A stretch of 64,000 nucleotides of DNA from Mermis nigrescens (lineage: Eukaryota; Nematoda; Enoplea; Mermithida; Mermithidae), in the NCBI GenBank assembly GCA_036768485.1, contig JAVLUZ010000513.1:1327413-1391412 (forward strand). Direction: 5' to 3'. Positions 11,652 through 24,149 of this stretch are shown piece after piece. Both the position numbers and the translations under genes were made by a program. The notes beneath the pieces were generated by a model. That model had not been told where the DNA came from, did no database searches, and saw only the letters and a program-made list of their open reading frames with translations. Numbering within the stretch: the stretch's first letter is position 1; every line of letters begins with the position of its first letter.

Positions 11652-12238
11652 CAAATGTTAAAGATAATTTTTGACTCAAAAATGTCAAATTTTTGATAGT
11701 TACTTTGAAGTGTCAAATATGTTTGACAATCAGTAGTTATTAGCTCGCTGTAATTTGTTCAATTAAATCGAGTGTTAAGCAGCGACCAAATTTTGGGGGT
11801 CCAATGGGGCAAACTTGCTAAACATGGCACCAAAATTCAAATATGGGGATCTATCAATTTTTGGCAGTCCATCAAATTCTTGGCAAATCCAGACCCCTTT
11901 TGCTCATGCGTGGTGTTGTCCAACTAATATCAAAATAAGTCTCTTCTTAAAGCCTAAAATCGGCGGATTGATGCTTTGGAATCGAAAATGTACCTACCTA
12001 CGCATTAGTGCAAATATATAATGTATTGGGTACCTATACCTCTTTATGTAGCTTCATGCGGCCACATGTATGTAATTAAATTACCTGTGCTAAAATTTAT
12101 TACCTAATTCAAATTTCTGCATGCAAGGTAGGCATGTCTGCAGTAATCTTTGGGTATTTTAACTTCCCATAGAGACAATCCCCACAAATTCTGTGCGCCA
12201 ATCTGTGCTCATAACATAACTTATTGCACTTCATTGAC
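11652..12238. other. Flank of the Gypsy insertion, nothing recognised
   Basis: AT-rich with scattered GTACCTA motifs. No domain, repeat array or splice-supported exon was identified. Confidence 0.5.
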
Positions 12239-12610
12239 TTTTCAGAAATTCAGGAAAACACTCACTGCCACACATGGGCCTGGAGGGGGTTCCCCCTGGA
12301 GAATCTGGCAGACCCACAGAATAAAATTTTTGGCAATTTTGCCCCAATGGACCCCCCAGGATTTTCTTGTTGCCCAAGTTGGTCACTGCAGTTCTGTGAC
12401 CTGGTTTCTGAAATTTAGGAAAATGATCAGTACTGCTCCGTAGCCTTTTTTGAAATATAGAAAAATGGTCACTCCACTTCCGTGACATTTTTTTGAAATT
12501 CAGAAAAATGGTCACTGCACTTACATGACCTTTTTGTTGAAATTCAGAAAAACGGTCACTGCACTTCCATGACCTCTCTTTTGAACTTCAGAAAAATGGT
12601 CAGTCCTGTT
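12239..12610. repeat. 43-bp tandem repeat array
   Basis: Units contain TTCAGAAAAATGGTCACTGC and TTCCGTGACC. GGTC steps fall at about 12425, 12467, 12510, 12554 and 12599, so the period is 42-45 bp. An H1 MITE (12269-12381) has inserted near its left edge. Confidence 0.85.
12269..12381 (+). mobile_element. Short H1 hAT-type MITE inside a tandem repeat
   Basis: It starts CACACATGGGC and ends GCCCAAGTTG. The 8-bp duplications are CTCACTGC (12261-12268) and GTCACTGC (12382-12389), 7 of 8 identical. At 113 bp it is an internally deleted H1 copy. Confidence 0.8.
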
Positions 12611-12614
12611 CAGC

Positions 12615-13707
12615 GATTTTTTTTACTGAATGGTAAAAAAAATATCACTGAACCGGAGTGACTGTTTTTCTGAAGTGCACACTGGCGCCAGTGTAGGTCC
12701 TTTCTGAAGTAGCGATTAATACAAGATCCCTTAATCCTTTACATTTCCATTTCCAGTTTTGTTTTTTTGTATTTTTCATTTGTTTTGAATGCCAATCTCA
12801 ATTCAAAAAAATTAAAATAATGTGTTGTAAAATTGTTGCAGCACTTCTTGACCTATAATTTGTTGCATTTGTTGCCTTAAATAGGTGATAAAACTTTCAT
12901 TTCACGATTTTTAAAACATACAAAAAGAGTAAAATTATTAAAAGATCCAGGCACCCAATAATTTGATTCAAAATATTATTATTTTAATCGACTTTTTGGA
13001 GATAATTTTCGATTTCTTCTAGCAAAAAGTCTCAATTTCAGCTTGTGAAATTTGTAAAGTTGAGATCCATTCTTTGTTTTTCTTTTTATTTTTTTAATTT
13101 ATATTTATTGTTTACTTTTATGTTACAATATGTGACAAGTCCTAACATCCTTGAGGTGCATATTGGATGCTTTTGCAATTACATCTTTGCATTTGCATTG
13201 GCGACAGATAGGGTCTTTAAGTTTATTATTTTATTCATCTAATTTTCTTTTTTCAGAACAGAAATTAAAAGTAAAATTCTTCCTTCTCAGCTACATCATA
13301 TACAGGAATAATGTAATTTTCAATGAATATATTCCTTTTCCAAACAACGTAATTGTGTTGACATACATAAAATCTGAAATAATTTGGAGTGATATTTTTT
13401 TATCAGGTGATGTTCAAAATTGTATCTTATTAAAAAACCCAATGCCCTTATCACTATACACATTTTTGTAATCTTTCTACTAATGTTTTATACAAATTTA
13501 AGCAAAATGAACAGCATTGTATTTTATTATTGGACAAAAGGAATTTAATCAAAAAAGAGTTTAATGCTTTTGGTGGACAAAATTAGGAATTCTATTCCAG
13601 CATAATTTGTTTTAATATGATTTTCTTTGCTTTCATACTTTTTATGAAAATTCGCTCATTATTCGTCTACATACGTCCATTTAATTATTATGTATATACA
13701 TATACAG
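12615..13707. other. AT-rich stretch, nothing recognised
   Basis: It contains frames of up to about 100 codons, but they are low-complexity and hydrophobic and show no domain. I do not call a gene here. Confidence 0.5.
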
Positions 13708-13709
13708 TA

Positions 13710-16219
13710 TGGCTCAAAAAAACAAACCGCATACCGAACCCCATAGCTTTTGAACGACTGAAGCAAATTAAATGCAGTTTGTTTTAAAATAAGGCCAAAC
13801 TCATCTGCAAAGTCAATTTAAAATTATATGTTGACTTGTTGCACTGTTCTCACTTTACAGTTTGTTAACTAAATATGCTTATTTTGCTACAAATATGAAG
13901 TGCCTATGGAAACAAAAGGGCAGATTTGATACATAATAACTTTTCAATGGCTGGAGATAATTGAATGCCATTTGTCTCGTTTAGTAACCCAACCACATCG
14001 CTTACTCAGTAAAGTGATTCAATAAAGGTAATCATATAAATTCATAGAAACTTTTAAGGTTTCTCCATAGCCTCCAATTTTTGAGAATTCTTGGCAGATT
14101 CAATCGAAAATTTTATTAACTTAATGCAATGATTGATTAAACATAAAAACAACATTGAAACAAATGACTGTTCCCTAGATGCAGAACTGGCTACAATAAA
14201 GTTTCAAAGTAGCTTCCATTTTCTTGCACAACCAAGTGCAATCGCACATCAAACTGATTGATTGCTTGATTGATTTTTTCCTGATCAAGCAAGGTCCATG
14301 CATATAACAATCTCTCCTTCAAATGTTCAATATCACAAATGGGCACCACGTATACTATTCCTTACATTGTTTTCCACACACCGTAGTCTAAAGGGTTTAA
14401 ATCCGGAGAATATGGGGGCCATTCTACTGATTTCCTGAAATCGGCCAGGTTTTTACTCATCCAACAAATTGCTAGTCTGGCCATGTGAGAAGTAGTGCCA
14501 TCTTGCTGGAATACATAGCCATTTTCCGGATACAAACGTTGAAAACTCAATTTGGCTTTTTCCAACAGTTCAATATAAGCACATTTATTGATCTTGGTGC
14601 CCAGATCTATGAAGAGAAGGTCAGTTTTTCCGTGTTTGCAGACGCTGCCCCAAATTGCTTGCATAAGAGTACACTCGCTTATTTTGTGAATTCACAGGAG
14701 GAGAATCAATCAAAAAGTCTTTTTTGTTGCTAAAAATGATGTGGTAAATGCTTTGGGATGTTAGATTCTCTAATAACTTTTGCAACAATCAACACGTGTC
14801 TTTTTTGCTGCCTCTGTTAATTTCTGTGCAGGTATACGCTTGTAGAAAAATAAGCCGGTGTCCTTAATGATATGCTAAATAGTTGAACGATGAACTGTTG
14901 TATGAGAAGAAATCTTTTGAGCAGATACATGCGTGTGAGGACGATTTGGAGGGCTGGTTGCCAATTTTAGAATAGTATTGATGTTTGCCGCTGATCTTGA
15001 AGTTCTTGGTCGTCCGCTCCCGCGCTTTCTTTCAATGCTGCCGATTTTTTTGATCTTATGAACAAGAGCATTCACTCCACCGAATCGCCAGTTAGACTGT
15101 CCAAATTTTGAAAAATGCTTTTAGGCGAGATTTTACCCATTTTTGATTATAAAATGACAAATCTAGACAGAGGTTGGGGTGTGAACATCTAGCAACTTAC
15201 AGTACTTATTTTTATGCATATTGCGTAATATTTGTGCGTGTGTGCAATACTTCAAAATCATGAGCTAGGAATGTGAGAACATCTAAGTTTGTAGTTGTAA
15301 TGCATGTTTCGAAATTTGTTATTCATGTTTGTGATTTGGAACGTTTTATGGTGCACATGCAGTACCAAACAGACAAATTGTTCCAGAAATTACCCTCTCA
15401 GCATAGCATGCAATAATTGATGGAGAAAATAATTCTTAATAACTGAGTGCCTGGCTTCTTGAATAAGGCAGACCGCATTTACTTAGCCGTAGTCTTAGAA
15501 GAGATCGAAGATTATGAATGTCGCCTCTGACGCTTTCTGTCAGCTTCACAACAAAGCACTTTTACAGAATTGCGCATATATGAAAAGCAGTGTAACCCGC
15601 ATTAAACCTCACATTCTCATGAACTAGGATGGCGTCCTAGCCGATCACTTTTTTGTGATTATTTTCTGTTGTATGTTTTGTATGACTTTAAAACTTTGTC
15701 TAGCCTCATCCTAGCCCTAGTAACATCATTTGAATTGTTCAAGCTAGTAAATAAAATTATACATCGTAAAAATTTAGCATATTTTCATGATTAACATGTA
15801 AAAACTTAAATTACAAAAAGTTTTGGTCAATGATTACTTTAAGATTGGCGAGCTTCTACTTTTTAATCAGCTACTACAGTCCTAAAATGATGTTTTAGTC
15901 AAGCAAAATATACTATTTGTATTTATTTTATGCATGTCCACCTCACGCCCATGCTTAAGTATATTAGCAGTTTTTTATTAACTTCTTACAAAGTTGCTTT
16001 AGCGAGAAATAAAAAACATATCCAAAACAAACTCAAATTGCACAAAATGATACTAATATTTGCTATGTTAAGTTAGACTAATAATATTTTAAACTGGTTC
16101 AGATGGCGTCCTAGCACGGGAACCTTTGACTTCCAAAAATACACCGGAACCCAAGGGTTAATTTGATCAATGCATTAAAAGGTTACGAGGTCCCATATGC
16201 GGTTCATTTTTTTGAGCCA
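13710..16219 (-). mobile_element. Tc1/mariner (DD37D-type) transposon, dead
   Basis: TIRs: the left end reads TGGCTCAAAAAAAC and continues into ACCGCATA. The right end is the reverse complement of TGGCTCAAAAAAATG followed by ACCGCATA. TA flanks both ends (13708-13709, 16220-16221). The minus-strand transposase remnant lies at 14362-15075. At 2.5 kb it is about twice the usual size. The extra 1.1 kb at 15080-16180 shows no known domain and may be a further insertion. Confidence 0.8.
14362..15075 (-). pseudogene. Tc1/mariner transposase remnant
   Basis: A cut-and-paste transposase that would bind the TIRs of the surrounding element. The N-terminal segment (14875-15075) has the basic linker GSGRPRTSRS, a GRPR box like that of Tc1-group DNA-binding domains. 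The C-terminal segment (14362-14664) has the second catalytic Asp in FQQDGTTSHMA and the third in YSPDLNPLDYGVW. By count, 37 residues separate them, which suggests a DD37D (maT-like) family. The first catalytic region, between 14664 and 14875, is frameshifted and interrupted by stops. Confidence 0.87.
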
Positions 16220-16391
<172 letters not shown>

Positions 16392-16393
16392 TA

Positions 16394-17105
<712 letters not shown>

Positions 17106-17296
17106 CTTCTTTTTTTTAGCACACTTTCCACAATTTTAGCTGTTTTATGGACGATTATTTTTTAGCAAGAAACATTCAGACAACATGCGAATCGAATTTG
17201 TCGTTGATTTTAAGCTTGATTGGATTAAAAATTTTTATAATAGTTGTGATTTGTGTGCATGTAGAACTTATTTTGATGTGATGATGGCAGAGAAAT

Positions 17297-17575
17297 CACA
17301 CCTGGGCGTGAGGTGCTTGGGGGGCGGGGGTATGCAGCCATCAAGAGACCAAAACACCCCCCTCCCCCAAAAATCAAAATTCCCCCTCCAGAATTCAATT
17401 TTTGAAACTTTTTTTTGTTTTTTTTCACAATTTTTTGATGCCAATGGATAGTGCTCGATGAGAAATGTCGAAAAATTATGTTTTCTTCACCATACTACCA
17501 TTTTTAAGGCCATTTTTGATTTTTGAAAAATCTTGCATCACCCCTCCCCGAGGATTTTCTCACTGCCCATGTATA
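17297..17575 (+). mobile_element. H1 hAT-type MITE
   Basis: It starts CACACCTGGGC and ends GCCCATGTATA. The 8-bp duplications are AGAGAAAT (17289-17296) and AAAGAAAT (17576-17583), 7 of 8. It is more diverged than the copy at 8325-8587. Confidence 0.9.
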
Positions 17576-17583
17576 AAAGAAAT

Positions 17584-19350
17584 ATTCCTTCATTAGTAAC
17601 TTTTATACCAATTTTGTGAGAAATGAGCCAAAAATCAAAATTTTTAATAATTTCTAGCCATTTCCAGCACACTTTCCATAATTTTAGTCTGCATTTTCCG
17701 TCTATATATTCGAAAATTTTTATCAAAATTTCTGTCAGAAGCAAATACATTGTTTAAGTGAAATATTATATCCATGTATATCACTCGATTATTTATAACT
17801 TCTTTTTTTATGCGTATTTCAGCAAGGGAGATAGTGGGTCAAGACAATGTGGCACATTCAGTGATTTTTGGCCTGATGCATAAAAATGATAGGAAAGACA
17901 AATAATATACCAATTTTCTGTGTATTTTTGGGATATAAATTTTTATGCATAAAAATGATAGGAAACGAAAATGTTAGTATTTTTTAGCTTATTTTTGGCT
18001 TAACAAGGTAAAATTTTCAGTGCCTCTACTTTTTCCAAATTTTTCTCATTTTTATAATTTGAGTAACACAGTTAGAACGAGCTCAGTGAAACTTAGATGT
18101 TGTATTTATTTAGCTCCAGTTACTATAATTTTACCATCAGTGAATAGTATGGCTGTCGTGTTTCTCAGCCTGTAGATGAGCCCGGGAAAAATCTCTGGCT
18201 CATATTGGCGTTTTTTGCTTACTTTTTCGTAAAAAATTCGAAAGATTAATTAGCAAAATTAAATTGAATTTACTACGTTTGAGAAACGTAGGCAGTATTA
18301 AAAGGATAACGTTCTAAGACTCTTTTTCCTATTTCCTGACTTGCTCAATCAAATTCTGCACACCTCGGACATAATTCTATATGTAGTTGTACATCACGCC
18401 TGAATTTGTTATGGAAAATCTCTCATTTGACTTTTTTTCTTACAGCATTCACATAATTGAATCATTAAGGTGTACATAGGCATATATAAATTCTTGCCAC
18501 AGTGCTCAATAGGGTGCCGAATACCCCTCCCTTAGAGCATTAAATCCTGGTCCACAAATAGCTGCCTTTCCTCCATTTTTATTACTTTTTCAGGCCTTTT
18601 TTCTGTAATTAAAGTTCTGTCTTCTTGGTTTACTTCCTCCATTTTTGCTGTAGCTTCCTCTTCCTGCTTTTGAATTTCTTTTATCACTGCCTCTATTTTT
18701 TTCTTTCAAGATACTTATGTATGTATGTACCTACTGAGAATTCATCTCTACATATTTATAGACTTAATTCAGTTATGACCAAATTTTAATCAAAAGATGG
18801 TATATTTTGCAATTACACCTGATTTTCTAAGTCACACCTAGCATTGGCAAAAAGTCTGGACTAAGGACTGCTGGATCATGGTCCAGGAGACAAGTCCTTA
18901 TGTTCTTCGGACTGTAAGGACTGGTCCTTCTTGAAACTGTAGTAAACTACCAAATCATAGTCCTTTTTTAGGATCATGGTCCAGACTACGGATTATGATC
19001 CTCAAGTTGATCTTTATTATGCAAAATATAATTTAGTTTAAATACCGTAGACTTCTTTTTTCCAAAGTTATTCACGCGCTTTTTGTTGTGTAGCACCTTT
19101 GACAGTATAGCTTGGAATATGTCAAACTTGAAATCTGGCAAACTTTGCAAAATAGTCCTGATCTGAAGCAGTCCGGACTAAAACCTAGACTATAGTCTGG
19201 AAAGTCGTTTTTTGCGGACTTTTGCCAACGGTAGTGGCGACTACATTCTGGGGGTCTGAATTGGACAAAAATACATAAAAAAATCGCATAGATTATGCTG
19301 AACATTTAATTCAAGGGTCTGAAGAATGCTGGGATTCTAGCGGATACGGA
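17584..19350. other. No complete gene; one charged orphan frame
   Basis: Mostly AT-rich sequence without domains. On the minus strand, 18533-18707 is an open, strongly charged frame (IEAVIKEIQKQEEEATAKME, then VIKMEERQLFVDQD) ending in a stop, with no good start. It could be an exon or a gag fragment. At about 18840-19220 are degenerate repeats of GGACTATGGTCCTT-like words. Confidence 0.4.
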
Positions 19351-19358
19351 GGTAAACA

Positions 19359-19512
19359 CACACACATGGGCGTGAAGGAGGTTTGTTGTACCAACCCCAG
19401 AAGTTGCATCACCACCTGCAGATTACTGTAGACCCCAAAATTCTATTTTTAGTAACATTTTTGGCGATTTTCCCCACCCTGACCCCCAGGATTTTAGTGC
19501 TGCCCATTTATG
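19359..19512 (+). mobile_element. Diverged H1 hAT-type MITE
   Basis: It reads CACACACATGGGCGTG at the left and GCCCATTTATG at the right. Likely 8-bp duplications are GGTAAACA (19351-19358) and GGTATACA (19513-19520), 7 of 8. The centre is shortened. Confidence 0.75.
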
Positions 19513-19563
19513 GGTATACATGTCAATTTACGTCGATGATTTTGTCTATTTCATGAAATGATG

Positions 19564-19802
19564 TAGTCTATTTCACAAAACCTTGTGCTTGGAATTAAAT
19601 CTTTAGCGAACTAGCGAGCAGCTAGAAAAGTGATTTCTAGGCGGCTTACTGTAATACAATTTTGCATAGTAAAACTTTATATACTTATCGAGTATTATAC
19701 ACAGTTTCACGATTGCTGTATTAGTTTAAATCGCTTTTGTAATTGATTTGCATTAATTCAAGCATTGCGATCCATGCACAAAGTTTCGTGAAACCGACTA
19801 TA
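19564..19802. mobile_element. Small TIR element, TAGTCTGTTTCA family
   Basis: It starts TAGTCTATTTCACAAAACC and ends with the inverted form (GTTTCGTGAAACCGACTATA). The termini match 20568-20789 and 21356-21566. TA at the ends suggests a Tc1/mariner-type MITE. Confidence 0.65.
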
Positions 19803-20567
19803 GGGCTATACCTATCTAATGTAGGTATGCCACAACTGTCCTTCTACTTACAACTAAATATGTGAACGCATCGCTAATGTTAATGCACAACATCAAAAAA
19901 AATCATGGACACTCTTTAGACTAGGTACCTACCAGTTTCACATAACTTTGATCACAAAATTTCATGAATTTTATGTCAGCAGACCATAATTTTAGTTTCA
20001 GATCAAGCAATCGCAATCTGTCTGCTTATGTTTTGTAGTATTTCAGGAAACGGGATAGGGAGGACTAGTCCACCAAAAAAAGTTGGAAGTATGAGAAATT
20101 CTAGCAAGGGTTCCGCGAAAAGTTTTTGGAGCGCATTTTAAAGTATGTGTTACAATTTTCTGCAGTTCTTTCTGCACAGAATTATCTATTTTTCATGTTG
20201 TTTTCTGTGCAATGGGCACAGTTGGATTCATTAGAGGTTAAGCACAGGTTCAAGCTTAGATTTAATGTTAAGGAAAATTTTTGTGAAACCATTTATATAA
20301 CTTATTTTTTATATATGATTGAAATCAATTTAAATTTGTTTGAAAATTTAAAACAGTTTTTTTTCTCCAGTGATTACAGCTTGCTGCGAGACGCCTCAAA
20401 GACACTATTTTTTGTGTCTATCTGCTAGTGGTTTACTTCAATCAAAATGTAAGTCCCTCCGAATTCAGTAGGACGGCTACATGCCTATGTGAAACAGACT
20501 ATGCACATGGCTAGCTATCAACAACTTGGTGCCGGTAGCACGGCTACCTATACATAGGTATGTATGT

Positions 20568-20789
20568 TTAGTCTGTTTCATTTAACCTTGAGGTTTTTTC
20601 TTGAATTTAATCCGTAAGACCACAAAAGTGGTCTAAAATGTTGGTACAGTCATGCGACTTCACAGTGACAAATGTCTCCCCATAAATCGATATAATGTAG
20701 AATATCACAACTACGGTGTCAGTATTAATCACTTTTGTAGGCACTAAAAAGTTTTTTAAAAACCTCAAAGCTTAATGAAACGGATAATA
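20568..20789. mobile_element. Small TIR element, TAGTCTGTTTCA family
   Basis: It starts TTAGTCTGTTTCATTTAACC and ends with AACCTCAAAGCTTAATGAAA followed by CGGATAA, an inverted repeat of about 35 bp. No coding sequence. Confidence 0.7.
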
Positions 20790-21355
20790 GGTATACCTAC
20801 ATTAAGTCCGAGACACAAACGGAACCCCAAACTTCAAACTTCTTCAAACATTTGCAAACAATTTTTGTTTGTATGACCTCTAAGGTCAACTTGGTTCATT
20901 CAAACTTGGGCAAACACCCACAAACTCTCGCTATGTCGTAAATCTCGGCTTTAGTTACAAACATCGATCTATGTATACATAGTAGGTAATTATGTAATAT
21001 AATGTAGGTACTACCTATAGGAGGTAGGTACCTAACACATACATAATGAGCACATTAAAACGGTTGTACCTAGATGTTGCATATCTATTACCTATGCGGT
21101 TGCATAAGATGGCCACCGGCCACACACTGCGCATCACACGTACATACATACTTACCTACGTCTACTATATGCGTGCATACACACATACCTACAGTAATAC
21201 TTCACGTAGAGTCCTAAGTATTTAGGTATGTAATGTTTATTAGATTATTCATTTATTAGATAGTGTTAGAGAAGGGATTCAATGTTTAGTTATACTGCGT
21301 TTACCCCTATAATTTTTAGTTCTCTTCTAATGTAGGTACATAGGTACATAATTCT

Positions 21356-21566
21356 ATAGTCTGTTTGATTTAGCTTTGAGGTTTTTGAAAAAAAAACAAA
21401 AGTGTTTTATGCAGTAAATATGATATTTAACAGTATAACATGTCGTACTGAGACATATGCCATTGCTGAGCTGCATTACTGCATCGAAATTTTAAACCAC
21501 TTTTGTAGCCTGATTCGTACGGAAAAATTCAAAAGAAAACCGCAAACTTAAATGAAACAGACTATA
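21356..21566. mobile_element. Small TIR element, TAGTCTGTTTCA family
   Basis: It starts TATAGTCTGTTTGATTTAGC and ends AAACTTAAATGAAACAGACT followed by ATA. The TIRs are about 35 bp. Third copy of the family in 2 kb. Confidence 0.75.
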
Positions 21567-21629
21567 GGTAGGCATGGCGATAATATCAACAGACAATACC
21601 ATATTAAAATTAAACTATCTTATGCCTTC

Positions 21630-21871
21630 CACACCTGGGCGTTGGGGTATGCAACCCCCCAAGACACCAAAATACCCCCGGAAATCAAAATAACCCCCAG
21701 AAATCAATTTTTGAAAATTTTTTTGTTTTTCGCAGTTTTTTTAATGCAAATGGATAGTGCTCGATGAGAAAGATTGAAAAATGGTTTTGTTCGCTACACC
21801 ACCATTTTTAAGGAACTTTTTCGACCTTTGAAAAATCTTGCACCCCAGAATTTTGTTGCTGCCCACGTATG
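21630..21871 (+). mobile_element. H1 hAT-type MITE
   Basis: It starts CACACCTGGGC and ends GCCCACGTATG. The 8-bp duplications are ATGCCTTC (21622-21629) and ATGCCTAC (21872-21879), 7 of 8. Length 242 bp. Confidence 0.92.
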
Positions 21872-21879
21872 ATGCCTAC

Positions 21880-22691
21880 TTGCTGAAGCTGTAATATATA
21901 ATGATTGTTGTTCTATTTGAATAACTTCCTCCGACAATAGCTGACAGATTTGCGATTATAGCATTGATCTGATATACTATTATCGTGACCATTTGCTTAA
22001 GGTGAATGAAAATTCTTAGAATTTATGCACGAAGGCATGTGAAACAGACTATAGGTATTTATTATTCTTGACGCCAATATGAACAAATCGCATAGGAACT
22101 TCTTGTAAGAATGGCGAAACACAATTAATTAAGAACAATACATGTTTACTCTAATCAGATGTTATAAATTTCGCAGGTTCATAATTTTAGTCGACTATTA
22201 CGCATCATATCAAATAATCTTAAAATTTAATCAGGCGGTTAATGAACTATTTTATCCAATTTTATAATTTTGAAGGACGTCAAACGTGTAAATATGGTTA
22301 GACAAAGATAAAAGGAAAATTTTCTGTTTACTTCGAATTTAAGGTCAGAAATGCATGAAGATTAACAAACTTTTATTTCAATAGCAAACTATAAATTCTA
22401 AAATTTTTGGTCGATTTTAAGATTTCATTAGAAATAATCCTTTCCAATTCCGACTAATTACCGATCCGACTGACTAGATGCGCACCAGTCGATCAATAAA
22501 TAAGGTTCCTGAGGCGACTTGAGATAGCCCACGACACTCCTGCAATTTGTCAATTTAGGTATGTACCTATGTACATTGTATTCAGCATGAACATGCTGCA
22601 TGTGTATTTACCTATGTATATGACTACATCGGTACATACTGACCTGTTATTCACTAATTCGTGTGCCATAACTCGATCAGTCATCGTTTAA
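21880..22691. other. No gene recognised
   Basis: AT-rich. A GAAACAGACTATAGG word at 22041-22055 is a terminus-like remnant of the TAGTCTGTTTCA family. No coding potential supported. Confidence 0.5.
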
Positions 22692-22861
22692 TAGCAAAGA
22701 AAAATGCTCCGATGGAACAAAAAAGATGAATATACTTGGAATTGTGGATTATTATGGATGTAAAAGGAGGGGACTAGGAAAAATCTACCTAAAGTCGGAA
22801 AATCTGCTAAAAATCACACTTTCTCTAAGCAACGCAAAAAATCGATGTATATTCTGCGGCC
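22692..22861 (+). repeat. Left arm of a 170-bp inverted repeat
   Basis: Near-perfect reverse complement of 23285-23454, separated by about 420 bp. It begins TAGCAAAGAAAAATGCTCCG and ends at CTGCGGCC. A diverged copy of this arm and the start of the loop lies at 63628-64000. Confidence 0.92.
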
Positions 22862-23284
22862 AACAGATTAAAATAAATATTCAACCATAACAATGATTGA
22901 AACAGCAGCACGTTAGCTATGCAGTAGCTATGGGAAATGATATTAAGTAAACTAACAGTCTTCCAAGCCAATTGAATGAAATAGCAAACATCGAAGACAA
23001 TTGAAGACATGGTTGGTTTAAAACAGTAGGAAACGCGTAAGTTGACTTGAAACAGACTAAATGTAGATACACTAGCATGCCCGAAACGATTGTATGCACT
23101 AATCAATCGGCTCCTGCTTTGCTTCCTATAATGCTCATAACAAAATAAAAGAACTTTAAATACAATACCTCTTAGTTTTCTATCAATCAGGTGCCAGCAA
23201 TTTAAAAAAGTAACCTTGATAGATTACGTTTATACACTCTTATCTGAAACTTCGAACATTATTTAAAAAAGACACTTTTTTAGA

Positions 23285-23454
23285 GGCCGCAGAATATACA
23301 TCGATTTTTTGCGTTGCTTAGAGAAAGTGTGATTTTTAGCAGATTTTCCGACTTTAGGTAGATTTTTCCTAGTCCCCTCCTTTTACATCCATAATAATCC
23401 ACAATTCCAAGTATATTCATCTTTTTTGTTCCATCGGAGCATTTTTCTTTGCTA
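23285..23454 (-). repeat. Right arm of the 170-bp inverted repeat
   Basis: Starts GGCCGCAGAATATACATCG and ends TTTTTCTTTGCTA. It pairs with 22692-22861. Confidence 0.92.
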
Positions 23455-23759
23455 GTACACTACTTTTAATTAGCGTGATTTCAGTACATCAGTCAGTAAT
23501 CACAATCAGTAATATGCCACAATAATGACAACAGTCCAGGAACGCGGAAAACAATATTGTTCTTAACATCAGCATTATCCTTTTTAAACAAGACAACCTT
23601 ATTGACACCATCCATTTTCAAATTAAAACTCCATTAAGTTATTTCTTCTTAATGTGCAGTTCACTTATAATCAAGCACAAATATTTAACCAACGAATTCA
23701 CATTGCAAATCCTCACTCAATCAATACACAAGCACAATGTGTTGTGACTTTTGAAATTG

Positions 23760-23850
23760 AAAACACCCAATTTTCAATTTTCAAATTGAAAATTGGATCA
23801 ATTTTCAAATTGAAAATTGGGTCAATTTTCAAATTGAAAATAGGGTGTTT
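23760..23850. repeat. Triple palindrome of CAATTTTCAAATTGAAAATTG
   Basis: The palindromic core TTTTCAAATTGAAAA occurs three times in tandem with a ~24-bp period. The run is enclosed by inverted AAACACCC and GGGTGTTT, so the whole stretch can fold. It lies in the part of the large element that is missing from the other copy. Confidence 0.88.
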
Positions 23851-24149
23851 GAATTTGCGATAAAGAAAATAATCAAAAGATAGTCACTTGGTTTATTTAA
23901 GCCGAGTAATAAAATAACGACCGTCCACCAATTCCAAACTAAACGTGACTAATCTGATCACTATGAAAAAGTTTTGAAAAATGAGCTTGCTAAGCGAGAG
24001 TTGTAAACCAAGAGAAACTTAAAGTTAAAACCTACTATTAAATTATTAAGAGACTTATAAAAGATTTTAAACTTTAAGAAAATGGAAAAGGCGGGATGTT
24101 GGTAAATTAGAAGGCAAAGTTTTTCGGCAAAAATTCAAAAACTTCACGC

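Noticed and set aside
20126..20428. 100-codon plus-strand frame
   Set aside because: Hydrophobic, AT-driven, no domain, no splice or start context.
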